Origin: Argyresthia goedartella | Lineage: Eukaryota; Arthropoda; Insecta; Lepidoptera; Argyresthiidae | Length of the DNA: 64,000 bases | Assembly (NCBI GenBank): GCA_949825045.1 | Contig: OX463811.1 | Span: 372,001 to 436,000, forward strand | Direction: 5' to 3' | Part shown: piece after piece, positions 31,171 through 41,003 of the stretch | How positions within the stretch are numbered: position 1 is the first letter of the stretch | Layout: every line of letters starts with the position of its first letter | Notes under the pieces: generated by a model | Database searches by the model: none | What the model was told of the DNA's origin: nothing | What the model saw: the letters and a program-made list of their open reading frames with translations, nothing else | Position numbers and translations under genes: made by a program

Positions 31171-32275
31171 TGTAGTGTTAGGTTACTCACATGCTATTCT
31201 TGCTTCCTAACCCTTAGCTCCAGCTCCATCATCAGTCCTTTTTGTTTGTCCTTCAGGGTACCTTGCTCTATTACGCTGGATACTTGGTGAGCTGTGCGGC
31301 TTATTATTGGTCATCACCTTTATTTTCACAGGACCCTGTAACGTTTTAAACCATTAGAATACATTAACAAATCGTTTTCGCTCTGCATTTTCATGCTATT
31401 AGCTCTTGTAAATCGATAGGGAAGGGGTTTACCTTTGGTGACCCTGTTTTTGGCTTTCTCCGAAATTCTGCAATCTCGGGCTTCGTGCGCGCTGGTGCGC
31501 TACTTTTTTTTATACATTGTTACTTCATTTACTTCATGGTTTTATAGTTGGTTTTCCGTATTACGAGCCTGAAACGAAACTTTGACGTTTGTTGACGTCT
31601 TTGTTTATCTGGTTGTCATGGCAATGCCCATTCAAACTCGTTAGCGGTCTGATATGTTTACTTTAATACTTTTACAAAAATACTCTTTCTCTCTTGGCCT
31701 AGGCCTCAAAAAGGGTATAAAAGCGGAACATTTCTTCAATTCTGGAGAGTCTCACGTCAGTTTCTGAACTGGAAGTACCAGTAAAGGCCTTATCCCGGGG
31801 TCGCTCAACCCCGGGATCCTGCGAAGCCTTCAAACTCCTTCAAATCTCCAAATTCTCCATCTACAACGGGATCCTGCGAAGCCTTCAAACTCCTTCAAAT
31901 CTCCAAATTCTCCATCTACAACGGGATCCTGCGAGCCTTCAAACTCCCTCAAAACCTTCAAATCAATCTTCAAACAACGGGATTCTGCGAGCCGCGTCTA
32001 CGCCGCTACCATTCCTACAACGAAGATTTCTACAACGGGATTCTGCGAGCCGTGCCAACGCCGCTACTGTTCCTACAACGACGATTTCTACAACGGGATC
32101 CTGCGAGGCGTAACTACAAGTACGCCCGCTACTGTTCCTACAACGACGATTTCAACAACATCTACAACAACAAATACACCTGCACCCAGGTCTCCGCTTC
32201 CTTCTTTCTATCCAGACATCTGTATTTTATAAAACCTGTTTCACATCTCATCCATCCTCATCTTCGCATCATCTT

Positions 32276-33454
32276 GATGATGATTTTTTATCGGACGTAG
32301 TCACATCTTTGGATAAAAGAATATTAACAGTAGCTTTATATATGGACATGACAAAGGCTTTCGATTATGTGAACCATTCGATTTTATTAGGGAAGTTACA
32401 AGCTTATGGAGTTAGAGGTAACGTGATGAACCTCATTAAATCATATTTGAGTGACAGGAAGCAGAGGACCGTAGTAACAAGGCTAAGCCAAGATAATAGG
32501 ACTCTCCAAAATTACGTTTCTGATGATAGATTTATCAAATATGGTGTACCCCAAGGTAGTGTTCTTGGGCCTTTGCTATTTTTAGTCTACATAAATGACC
32601 TGCCTAGAGAAACTAAGAATACAATGGTATTATTTGCTGACGACAGCACAGTTCTATTTAAAAATAATAATGTAATTGCTTTGGAATCTGACATTACAAG
32701 TACACTATCACATGTGATTGAGTGGCTGACATCTAATAATCTTTTAATTAATATTGACAAATCGAACATAATGACATTTAAAAATAATTACAACCATAAT
32801 CCAGAATTAGATAATCTTGAAATTAAATACAATAATAAGAATATTAATAAAGTTGATTCCACAAAATTTTTAGGTTTGTATATAGATTCTCATTTGACAT
32901 GGAAAAACCACATAGAAAAGGTTTGTTCTAAATTGAAGTCATTTTCTTATGCCTTACACATGCTTTCCAAAGTTGTCAGTCAAAAAGCCGTCTTAACTGC
33001 ATATCATGCATATGTTGTCTCTGCTCTGAGGTATGGTCTCATCTTCTGGGGTAACTCCACGGACAAAACTGATGCCTTCAAGGCTCAGAAAAGATGCATC
33101 AGGTCAATTTGTAAACTGAAATCTACAGATACCTGCAAACCCCATTTTATAAAACTAAAATTATTCACATTGCCGTCATTATATATTTTAGAGATAGTAC
33201 TATTTGTAAAAACTAATTATGATTTATTTGGCAAATTTAACAGTGCAAGATATAAAAATAAGATCAGTGCTGCGAGTCACTCAACAGCTTTATTTAATAA
33301 AAGTATATTTGGAATGGCGCCCATAATATATAACCATCTGCCTAATAGTATTAGAGAAATTCAAGTTGTCCATTTATTTAAAAAAAGGCTATCACAACTT
33401 CTTCTTGAAAAAGCCTATTATAGCCTTGGTGAATTTCTCCAAGACAAATTTTAG
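32276..33454 (+). CDS. LINE ORF2 C-terminal half (RT), open but 5'-truncated
   Basis: The frame is open from the LINE junction to a stop at 33454, about 392 codons with no break. RT motifs are MDMTKAFDYVNHSIL, GVPQGSVLGPLLFL and the catalytic FADD at 32633-32644. The thumb (FLGLYIDSHLTWKNHIE) and the C-terminal region with RYGLIFWGNSTD and KKRLSQLLLEKAYYSLGEFL follow. Endonuclease and the first RT blocks are absent, so no working enzyme is expected. The lack of any stop or frameshift shows a very recent insertion. Its sequence differs clearly from the other LINE families in the window, so it is a separate lineage of the Jockey/CR1 group. Confidence 0.88.
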   Translation, partial: DDDFLSDVVTSLDKRILTVALYMDMTKAFDYVNHSILLGKLQAYGVRGNVMNLIKSYLSDRKQRTVVTRLSQDNRTLQNYVSDDRFIKYGVPQGSVLGPLLFLVYINDLPRETKNTMVLFADDSTVLFKNNNVIALESDITSTLSHVIEWLTSNNLLINIDKSNIMTFKNNYNHNPELDNLEIKYNNKNINKVDSTKFLGLYIDSHLTWKNHIEKVCSKLKSFSYALHMLSKVVSQKAVLTAYHAYVVSALRYGLIFWGNSTDKTDAFKAQKRCIRSICKLKSTDTCKPHFIKLKLFTLPSLYILEIVLFVKTNYDLFGKFNSARYKNKISAASHSTALFNKSIFGMAPIIYNHLPNSIREIQVVHLFKKRLSQLLLEKAYYSLGEFLQDKF

Positions 33455-33743
33455 TTTCCTTCCTTGTGACTGTGCCTAGGGTTCCTAATAAATTAATGTT
33501 AAATATGTACCCAGTGTGTAATGTATGATAGTGTTGACATTTTATATTTAAGCCTAATTTAATCTTGAATACTGTCTTGACATTTTTTATGCTTTAATTA
33601 ATTAAATTATATTGTTAACACTCAAAATTTTGCAAACCCTTTCGGGTAGAGTATAGCTAAGCGACCGTTATTATAATTTTATCACCTATGTAACCTATAT
33701 TCAGCAAATAAATGCCTTTGACTTTGACTTTGACTTTGACTTT
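32276..33743 (+). mobile_element. 5'-truncated LINE inserted in the Gypsy 2 5' LTR
   Basis: The uninterrupted 3' LTR shows the empty site as CATCATC followed by a T-run and ATAGAC, which fixes the insertion. The LINE begins in mid-RT, has an intact frame to its stop, a 3' UTR, an AATAAA-type signal (AAATAAATGCC at about 33710) and a CTTTGA tandem tail. Confidence 0.9.
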
Positions 33744-33855
33744 TTTTATAGACTTCACTGTAAATACTATACTTCTAATTAACTGATACTACTAAATTTT
33801 ATCTTGGTTGTTTGCTGTTAGGTTCTGGTTAGGTTCGGATCCTCACACGACATTT

Positions 33856-33868
33856 TGGCGCCCAACGT
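33856..33868 (+). promoter_or_regulatory. Primer-binding site, tRNA-Lys type (Gypsy 2)
   Basis: TGGCGCCCAACGT starts 3 nt after the LTR. It is complementary to the 3' end of eukaryotic tRNA-Lys(CUU), whose acceptor end reads ACGTTGGGCG plus CCA (from general knowledge of that tRNA). The match is 13 nt. Confidence 0.7.
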
Positions 33869-34127
33869 AAAAGTTCTTCTCCACTCTTCACCTTTTCTGC
33901 GCCTTGTCTCTTTCCCTTTGATTTGCTTTCTCTTTCACTCTTAAATCTTTATATATTCATCCTTTTCACATTTTCTAAATTCTAAAACAAAACTTCATCT
34001 AGTTTTTCAACTTATCTGGATTATATTTAGGCCTACATTTAACTTACATTACTTCACTTCTCTTCACTTCTATAACACTTAACTATACACTTTACTATAA
34101 CACTGGACTCTACACTTAACTATAACA

Positions 34128-35519
34128 ATGGAAAGGGTTATTAAGTACGAATTCCTTAACAAGGCCGAGCTCGAATACGAAGTAAAGATTAGATGTGAAG
34201 AACCAGCTAATACTGTTTTGCTTCTTAAAAAACAGGTTTTGGGTTTAGTTGCGAACTCTCACCCCGAAGATATTCTGACTTCTCCAGTTCCGATTGAGGA
34301 TGACTTATCTCAAATTGGTTCTACTCTAACTTACCTAGATTGTAAAATAGAAAAATTGTTACAAGGGGAAACCAAATACTTACGATTAATAGAAACTTTT
34401 ATTAATCATGTTTTTTACAGATTGGAGCGAATAGATACGGACTTATATTCAGACTCTAAAGCTAGTTTCGATACTTTGAAGTTGAAATTTGATGATATTT
34501 CTAAACAGTTCGGATCCTTGGCTCCATCTTCAACTGCAAATCACTCTCCATCACTGGACCTTCCTGCTGAACCGACTGTCACGGAACCCCCTCTTGTCTT
34601 TCAAACTTCTGTCCAGACCCATACCCCGTATCCCCCTCCACCACCTCAATCTTTCCCTCCAACTAACGTCTTCAAGGATTTGAAAAGACACACCTTCAAT
34701 GGTAAAAGCAGTCCAAGATCCTTTCTTCAAAAACTTGAAGAATATAGCTTAGCTCGTGGCTTGTCCAGGGACTTATTGATTTCTCAGGCGTTCGAAATCT
34801 TCACTGACAATGCCCTTCATTGGTTCAGATTTAAATATAATCAGAATCCTAATTTAACTTGGAACGAACTTTCTTCTTTACTAATCAAAGACTTTGGTGG
34901 TTTTGATTATGATCATAAACTTCTAGAAGCGATTAGGAATCGTACTCAAGGTCGTGATAAACCTATCGTCATCTTTATATCCATCATGTCTGGAATGTTC
35001 GCTCGCCTTTCAAAAAGACTTTCTGAAACAGAACAATTGGAGATTATTTTGAGAAATATTCGCCCATGTTATTCAGTCTTCGTAGCTCTAAAAGACATTG
35101 ACTCTATCGATTCTCTTCTGGCCACTTGCCAAAACTACGAAAAGTTCCTAGACAGAGACAAACAATTTAAAGAACCAAATTTGCAACAAAGTCCTCATGT
35201 TTCGGAATTCAACTACAAGCATTCCACTTCAAGTTCTGTTGACTCTCCAAACTCTTCTAATAACTCACGACCTTCTCCTTCCTTCATGAATAAATTCACT
35301 CCAACCTACAAATACCCTTCTAGACAAGTTAATAGTCTCTCTCAAACTGCAGCTCCCCAAGAAAGTTCTTTTTGCGTACGCTGCCGTAAACTGGGTCATA
35401 CTTTGAACAGTTGCACTCAACCACGATTCGTGATTTGTTTCAGATGTGGTCTTAAGGGTGTTAAAACTGCAGAGTGCCCTACTTGTTCTCCCAAACCTAA
35501 TACTAGTACAAAAAACTAA
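34128..35519 (+). CDS. gag: Gypsy 2 gag
   Basis: 463 codons from an ATG in an AACA context, with a normal leader of 275 bp after the LTR. The N-terminal third is acidic with a Pro-rich linker near residues 150-180 (YPPPPPQSFPP). The capsid-like region starts at about residue 185 (FKDLKRHTFNGKSSPRSFL, WFRFKYNQNPNLTWNEL). Near the C-terminus there is one full CCHC knuckle, CVRCRKLGHTLNSC (416-429). A second knuckle, CFRCGLKGVKTAEC, lacks the His and so is probably degenerate. The frame is intact and ends on a TAA immediately after a slippery heptamer. The protein would form the virus-like particle and bind RNA. Confidence 0.92.
   Translation: MERVIKYEFLNKAELEYEVKIRCEEPANTVLLLKKQVLGLVANSHPEDILTSPVPIEDDLSQIGSTLTYLDCKIEKLLQGETKYLRLIETFINHVFYRLERIDTDLYSDSKASFDTLKLKFDDISKQFGSLAPSSTANHSPSLDLPAEPTVTEPPLVFQTSVQTHTPYPPPPPQSFPPTNVFKDLKRHTFNGKSSPRSFLQKLEEYSLARGLSRDLLISQAFEIFTDNALHWFRFKYNQNPNLTWNELSSLLIKDFGGFDYDHKLLEAIRNRTQGRDKPIVIFISIMSGMFARLSKRLSETEQLEIILRNIRPCYSVFVALKDIDSIDSLLATCQNYEKFLDRDKQFKEPNLQQSPHVSEFNYKHSTSSSVDSPNSSNNSRPSPSFMNKFTPTYKYPSRQVNSLSQTAAPQESSFCVRCRKLGHTLNSCTQPRFVICFRCGLKGVKTAECPTCSPKPNTSTKN
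35510..35516 (+). promoter_or_regulatory. -1 ribosomal slippery site AAAAAAC (gag-pro, Gypsy 2)
   Basis: In the gag frame it reads A AAA AAC directly followed by the TAA stop. The protease frame is the -1 frame and is open from 35507. Position and form are those of a classical -1 frameshift site. Confidence 0.8.
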
Positions 35520-35989
35520 CTGCTGACTTGAAGAGTAACTCAAATTTTGATAAGGACGAGTGGACTAATTGGCTCAAAACAATTCAAAACTTCTTTGCTT
35601 GCTACAAAATCTCTTCTACACTCTACTCCAAAGAACAAGATCTTAATCGTCCATTCGTTAATGTCAAAATTTATGACTTAACTTTATCTGGTTTACTGGA
35701 TTCTGGCAGCTCAGTAACTATTCTGGGTAATAATTCTCATTTGGAAATTCTTAAACTGGGCTGCAAACTTTTCAAGTCAGATATTATTACTGTCTCTACT
35801 GCTAATAATCAAAAAATTAATTCCTTGGGTTATTTTGACTTACCTGTTCATTTCAATAACGAAACTCACTTGATTAAAGCTTATGTTTTCCCTGAAATAT
35901 TCCCTTCTCTAATACTAGGTATCGACTTTTGGAGAAAATTTAATCTTCTACCTAGTGTTTTAACTTCTCTTAACTTTACAGATCCTTAA
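35517..35989 (+). CDS. Gypsy 2 protease segment of pol
   Basis: The frame is entered by -1 slippage from gag. About 155 codons hold an aspartic protease with the active site LDSGSSVTILG and the flap/C-terminal element LILGIDFWRKF. It ends at a TAA (35987-35989), after which the same frame continues at once into RT. In Gypsy elements protease and RT are one polyprotein, so this TAA is most simply a single nonsense mutation. Leaky readthrough is possible but TAA is the least leaky stop. Confidence 0.88.
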
Positions 35990-38725
35990 TGCTTGGCTAT
36001 CGACACTAAAGATATTAAAGTTTTACCTTATGAGCATTCAACTCCTAATCAAAAGAACATTGCTAATGACATCATCCAACGCTTCAAGACAATCTCTTTT
36101 GAAGAAAAAGGTGTTCTGGGAAACACACACTTAATCACCCACAAGATTGACACTGGTGATTCTCTTCCGATCAAACAAAGATGTTACAGACTGTCTCCTG
36201 AAAAACAAAAGGCTTTAATTAATGAAGTTGACAAGATGCTGGGATGGAACGTCATTGAACAATGCGAAAGTCCATGGTTATCTCCAGTCCTCATCACTCC
36301 AAAGAAGAATGGAGAATGGCGTTTCTGCGTAGATAGCAGGAAGCTTAACTCAGTCACACGTCGTGATGCTTATAGTCTGCCTCTAATAAGCGAAATTTTG
36401 GACAACCTGAGAAATGCCAAACACTTATCAAGCATCGACATTGCGAAAGCATTTTGGGAGATTCCCTTGAATACTGCTGATAGAGATAAGACAGCATTTT
36501 ATGTTCCTGGAAGAGGTATGTTCAGATTCAAAGTAATGCCTTTTGGTCTCACTAACTCACCTGCAACTCAACAAAGATTAATGGATACGCTATTTTCTCC
36601 TGAATTTGAGAACAAGGTATTTTGCTATCTGGATGACATCATTATTATTAGCGAGACTTTTGATGAGCACATATCGCTTCTCATGAAAGTTCTAGAAAAA
36701 CTTTCAAACGCTAATCTGACTATTAACTTTGAAAAGAGTCAATTCTTCAGGAAAGAACTGAAATACCTTGGTTTTCTAGTGGACGAGTATGGTCTACGTG
36801 CTGATCCAGATAAAATAAAGGCTATTCTAGAATATCCTGTACCTACTTGCAGAAAAGAAGTTCGAAGATTCATAGGCACTTGCAGCTGGTTTAGAAGATT
36901 CATTCCAAACTTCAGCACTATTGCCTCCCCGCTCAACCAACTAACCTGTTCCGGAAAGAACGCTCCTAAATTTTTATGGAATTCCAGGGCTGCAGCTGCT
37001 TTCCAGAAACTTAAAGAAGCTTTGGTAACTGCTCCTGTCCTTGCTTGCCCTAACTTCGAACTACCCTTCTCTGTACATTGTGATGCATCAAATTATGGCA
37101 TAGGAGCAATGCTTACTCAACATCAAGATGACAAAGAAGTCGTGATTGCTTACATGAGTAAAGCACTAAACAAAAATCAACAAAACTACTCAACTACTGA
37201 AAGAGAAACATTAGCTGTAATAACTGCGCTAGAACATTGGAGATGTTACCTAGACAATGGTAAGGAATTTACAATATATACTGACCACGCTGCACTTAAA
37301 TGGTTTCAGAACTTATCGAATCCATCTGGAAGACTTGCTCGCTGGACTCTACGCTTATCATGTTTTAATTTTGTCCTGAAACATAAAAAAGGAAAGGATA
37401 ACGTTGTTCCTGACCTTTTATCAAGGCATAAGCATAAAGAACGTCCTGATTCACAAGAAACTCCACCTCAAGGTGTACATCCTATTACGATTGAAGAACC
37501 ACGTGATCGTGAACTTGAACACTACAACAAGATTTTTCTTGGATGCTCCAACAACCCAGACGCATATCCCAACTACACTATCAGGGATAACAAACTTTAC
37601 CGCTGCATCCATTCTTCCGATTGTCTAAACGACGACTTTATTTGGAAAGAAGTTCCACTGCCACAAGATAGACATGCACTTATTGAAGTTAGCCATGATT
37701 CCCCTTCAGAACTCCACCTTGGTATCTTCAAAACATTCAAGAAAATATCTTTAAAATACTATTGGCCGGGTATGTTTAAGGACATTGCCAATTTAATCTC
37801 GACATGTGAAACCTGCTTAACCTACAAACACCCTAATCATTCTCCATATGGTCTTATGGGTAAACCTAAACTTTGCTCCAGACCTTTTCAAACTATATCC
37901 TTGGATCTTATGGGTCCATTGCCTATGACCCGGAGAAGAAATCAGTATATTCTGGTAATTAACTGCAATTTTACTAAATATACTATGATTTTTCCCCTTA
38001 AACGGGCTACTTCAGCTAATATCATTAATGTTTTAGAAAATTCAGTGTTTCTAGCTCATGGCATTCCCCAAACTATAATAATGGACAACGCTGTTCAATT
38101 TCAGTCGCGAGAATTCCACTCATTCTTAAATTCTTATAACGTTCCTTGTATTTTTCACACAGCTTTATATTGTCCTCAGGTTAATCCTACAGAGAAATTT
38201 AATAGTACGATTATTACAGCTCTAGCATCCCTAGTAGGAGACGATCATAGATCCTGGGACAACCATCTTACTAAGATTCAGTTCGCAATGAACAGCGCTA
38301 CAAACGTTGCTACTGGCTTTACTCCAAACTTTTTAGTCTTTGGTAGGGAAACAATACCTTGTGGTTCCTTCTATACTCCAACTCAGAATCTCGAGGAATT
38401 GATATTTATGCCCCGTGATATTTACGCGTCTAATGCTGGTCTCCTCTCATCTATCTTTCACAGAGTTCAAACTAAACTTCACATAGCTCACGCTAAAAAT
38501 AGCGCTCGCTATGATCTTCGCCGGACTTTTAAAGAATTTAATGTGGGAAATACTGTTTGGCGTAAAAACCATGTTTTAAGCAATGCTGGCACATACTTTA
38601 ATGCTAAACTTGCCCCTAAATTCATTAAGTGTAAAATAGTAACCAAACTTTCACCATTGGTATACGTTCTAGAAGACCCTAACGGAGTTAGAGGCAAGTG
38701 GCACTTTAAAGACATTAAATCCTAA
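35990..38725 (+). CDS. pol: Gypsy 2 pol: RT, RNase H, integrase
   Basis: An open frame of about 911 codons in phase with the protease. RT shows FCVDSRKLNSVT, FGLTNSPATQQRLM and the catalytic YLDD at 36626-36637. RNase H has VHCDASNYGIGAML, TERETLAVI and YTDHAALKWF. The integrase has a zinc-binding HHCC region (SELHLGIFKTF ... STCETC), then D (ISLDLMGPLP), D (IIMDNAVQF) and E (VNPTEKFNST). These all keep the acidic residues, although the second is in DNAVQF where most Gypsy integrases have D-x-G-x-x-F. The C-terminus ends GVRGKWHFKDIKS. Apart from the upstream stop the frame is intact. Confidence 0.93.
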   Translation, partial: CLAIDTKDIKVLPYEHSTPNQKNIANDIIQRFKTISFEEKGVLGNTHLITHKIDTGDSLPIKQRCYRLSPEKQKALINEVDKMLGWNVIEQCESPWLSPVLITPKKNGEWRFCVDSRKLNSVTRRDAYSLPLISEILDNLRNAKHLSSIDIAKAFWEIPLNTADRDKTAFYVPGRGMFRFKVMPFGLTNSPATQQRLMDTLFSPEFENKVFCYLDDIIIISETFDEHISLLMKVLEKLSNANLTINFEKSQFFRKELKYLGFLVDEYGLRADPDKIKAILEYPVPTCRKEVRRFIGTCSWFRRFIPNFSTIASPLNQLTCSGKNAPKFLWNSRAAAAFQKLKEALVTAPVLACPNFELPFSVHCDASNYGIGAMLTQHQDDKEVVIAYMSKALNKNQQNYSTTERETLAVITALEHWRCYLDNGKEFTIYTDHAALKWFQNLSNPSGRLARWTLRLSCFNFVLKHKKGKDNVVPDLLSRHKHKERPDSQETPPQGVHPITIEEPRDRELEHYNKIFLGCSNNPDAYPNYTIRDNKLYRCIHSSDCLNDDFIWKEVPLPQDRHALIEVSHDSPSELHLGIFKTFKKISLKYYWPGMFKDIANLISTCETCLTYKHPNHSPYGLMGKPKLCSRPFQTISLDLMGPLPMTRRRNQYILVINCNFTKYTMIFPLKRATSANIINVLENSVFLAHGIPQTIIMDNAVQFQSREFHSFLNSYNVPCIFHTALYCPQVNPTEKFNSTIITALASLVGDDHRSWDNHLTKIQFAMNSATNVATGFTPNFLVFGRETIPCGSFYTPTQNLEELIFMPRDIYASNAGLLSSIFHRVQTKLHIAHAKNSARYDLRRTFKEFNVGNTVWRKNHVLSNAGTYFNAKLAPKFIKCKIVTKLSPLVYVLEDPNGVRGKWHFKDIKS

Positions 38726-39288
38726 ATTTTCTTGACTTCTATTAACTGTTACTCTGTATATATGTATAAATATCACCATCATTTTCACCTTATTATTTTA
38801 TTTCTTCCTTTAATTCAGTGTTCTTCAACACATTCTACTTTAGGACCTCGAATTTTCGTTGGTTAGTCTTCACTTATTTTTTTTAATCTTTATTTCAGAC
38901 ACATCTCGTTGGCGATGTGGCTGATCTCTGGCTTCGAGCTCTACCGCTCTGGCCGCTCTTAATCTTGTCTTAAGTCGTAGCGACTAAAGCTACCTTAGGA
39001 TTAATTTGTTTCTCTTTACCTCTACTTATTTTATTTTATTTTTCCACGCAGGTGCGGATGACAACTCCTTAAGTAAGCCTGAATGTCCTTACGAAAACAC
39101 ACTTTTAGAGTGGTAGTCATTGAATGTGAACTCCACCTTACCGGAATGAAGATGATGAATGTAAGAGAGGGTATATCTGATTTTGCCTGGTGATGTCTGT
39201 TTCTGCAAAGCTGTGTTTTTATGGTTTAATTTTGCATATATCAAAATTTTTGCTGAGTCAAAATTTTTTCCAGGGTCGGGGGGAAAAT
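38726..39288 (+). other. Gypsy 2 3' non-coding region and polypurine tract
   Basis: There is no env-like frame. The segment ends with the polypurine tract GGGTCGGGGGGAAAA directly before the 3' LTR, where plus-strand synthesis would be primed. Confidence 0.8.
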
Positions 39289-40521
39289 GTAGTGTTATGT
39301 TACTCACATGCTATTCTTGCTTCCTAACCCTTAGCTCCAGCTCCATCATCAGTCCTTTTTGTTTGTCCTTCAGGTTTGTCTTCTTGGTGAGCTGTGCGGC
39401 TTATTATTGGTCATCACCTTTATTTTCACAGGACCCTGTAACGTTTTAAACCATTAGAATACATTAACAAATCGTTTTCGCTCTGCATTTTCATGCTATT
39501 AGCTCTTGTAAATCGATAGGGAAGGGGTTTACCTTTGGTGACCCTGTTTTTGGCTTTCTCCGAAATTCTGCAATCTCGGGCTTCGTGCGCGCTGGTGCGC
39601 TACTTTTTTATATACATTGTTACTTCATTTACTTCATGGTTTTATAGTTGGTTTTCCGTATTACGAGCCTGAAACGAAACTTTGACGTTTGTTGACGTCT
39701 TTGTTTATCTGGTTGTCATGGCAATGCCCATTCAAACTCGTTAGCGGTCTGATATGTTTACTTTAATACTTTTACAAAAATACTCTTTCTCTCTTGGCCA
39801 CTCTCAAAAATTACGTTTAATTTAAATAATTTTTAGAACTCTCCAAAAAGGGTATAAAAGCGGAACATTTCTTCAATTCTGGAGAGTCTCACGTCAGTTT
39901 CTGAACTGGAAGTACCAGTAAAGGCCTTATCCCGGGGTCGCTCAACCCCGGGATCCTGCGAAGCCTTCAAACTCCTTCAAATCTCCAAATTCTCCATCTA
40001 CAACGGGATCCTGCGAAGCCTTCAAACTCCTTCAAATCTCCAAATTCTCCATCTACAACGGGATCCTGCGAGCCTTCAAACTCCCTCAAAACCTTCAAAT
40101 CAATCTTCAAACAACGGGATTCTGCGAGCCGCGTCTACGCCGCTACCATTCCTACAACGAAGATTTCTACAACGGGATTCTGCGAGCCGTGCCAACGCCG
40201 CTACTGTTCCTACAACGACGATTTCTACAACGGGATCCTGCGAGGCGTAACTACAAGTACGCCCGCTACTGTTCCTACAACGACGATTTCAACAACATCT
40301 ACAACAACAAATACACCTGCACCCAGGTCTCCGCTTCCTTCTTTCTATCCAGACATCTGTATTTTATAAAACCTGTTTCACATCTCATCCATCCTCATCT
40401 TCGCATCATCTTTTTTATAGACTTCACTGTAAATACTATACTTCTAATAAACTGATACTACTAAATTTTATCTTGGTTGTTTGCTGTTAGGTTATGGTTA
40501 GGTTCGGATCCTCACACGACA
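39289..40521 (+). repeat. Gypsy 2 3' LTR (intact, 1233 bp)
   Basis: TGTAGTGTTATG to CACACGACA. TATAAAAG is at 39853-39860. The GGGATYCTGCGA tandem units run at about 39950-40250, and AATAAA is at 40446-40451. Compared with the 5' copy it has a different short segment near 39375 and an extra AT-rich stretch just before the TATA box, and otherwise few substitutions. Confidence 0.94.
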
Positions 40522-40625
40522 ATCTATCAATTAATAAGTTCAAGAAATACATCAAGCAAAGGCTTATTTCTAAAGCTTACTACAGTATTAAAGAGTACAT
40601 TGACGATAAAAATGCTTGGGACTGA
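40522..40625 (+). pseudogene. C-terminus of the interrupted LINE ORF2
   Basis: After the ATCT duplication the frame encodes the usual LINE end (INKFKKYIKQRL, KAYYSIKEYI) and stops at 40623-40625. It is the continuation of the frame broken at 31170. Confidence 0.85.
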
Positions 40626-41003
40626 ATTGTTCTAATTAATTGTGAGCATCCTCACTGCCAGAGTTTCTTTTACTGGACACTTGGAGGCCTTTTACACCTC
40701 CAAAGATTAATTTAATTATACAACTCTTGACTGTGGGGACCATTTACATCTCCTATTATCATTGTATTATTGACTAAAGAGACTATACATCTCTGTTATT
40801 TATATTTTAATTGTTTTATTATGACATTTGAGACTCTTTACATCTCTCAGAAACAATAATTAAGTACTTTTTTTTTTCTGATAATATGATACAAATCATA
40901 ATACCAAATGTTCTGTAAAAAATGAAATGAAATGACATGTGAAAGTGCCCTTGTGGCCTATTTACAGAATAAACGTTTTGAGTTTTTTGAGTTTTTTGAG
41001 TTT
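40626..41003 (+). other. LINE 3' UTR and tail
   Basis: It has repeated TTTACAYCTC motifs, an AATAAACG signal near 40970 and a terminal GTTTTTTGA-type tandem tail, ending where the MITE resumes. Confidence 0.75.

Larger units (their letters stand above)
31171..33852 (+). repeat. Gypsy 2 5' LTR, interrupted by a LINE
   Basis: It starts TGTAGTGTTAGG and ends CTCACACGACA, matching 39289-40521. The LTR sequence occupies 31171-32275 and about 33744-33852. TATAAAAG is at 31716-31723. Downstream, about six copies of a unit starting GGGATYCTGCGA (31812-32110) make up much of the transcribed part. The site that is AATAAA in the 3' LTR reads AATTAA here. Confidence 0.93.
31171..40521 (+). mobile_element. 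Gypsy-family LTR retrotransposon 2, nearly intact
   Basis: The layout is 5' LTR (itself interrupted), primer-binding site, gag, slippery site, protease, RT, RNase H, integrase, polypurine tract, 3' LTR. It has TG...CA termini and a 4-bp ATCT duplication. It sits inside LINE ORF2, and the LINE coding sequence continues directly on the other side. LTR similarity is very high apart from a few indels, so the insertion is recent. Defects seen: a LINE in the 5' LTR and one in-frame stop between protease and RT. No env. Confidence 0.95.
26388..41003 (+). mobile_element. Near-full-length LINE (Jockey/CR1-like), interrupted by Gypsy 2
   Basis: The parts are a 5' UTR (about 420 bp), ORF1 with coiled coil and SGNH-like domain, ORF2 with APE endonuclease and RT, then a Gypsy insertion at 31171-40521, the ORF2 C-terminus (to 40625) and the 3' UTR. 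The 3' UTR ends with AATAAACG and a TTTTTTGAG tandem tail. Without the Gypsy the element is about 5.3 kb, a normal full length. It carries one ORF1 stop and one ORF2 frameshift, so it is inactive but young in appearance. Confidence 0.88.

Noticed and set aside
31716..31745. Heat-shock elements in the Gypsy 2 LTR (GGAACATTTCTTCAATTC)
   Set aside because: The pentamers are broken and not repeated, and they lie after the TATA box, unlike the clear cluster in Gypsy 1.
38726..39288. An env or extra ORF after Gypsy 2 pol
   Set aside because: Only short frames without signal peptide or membrane segments, followed by the polypurine tract.
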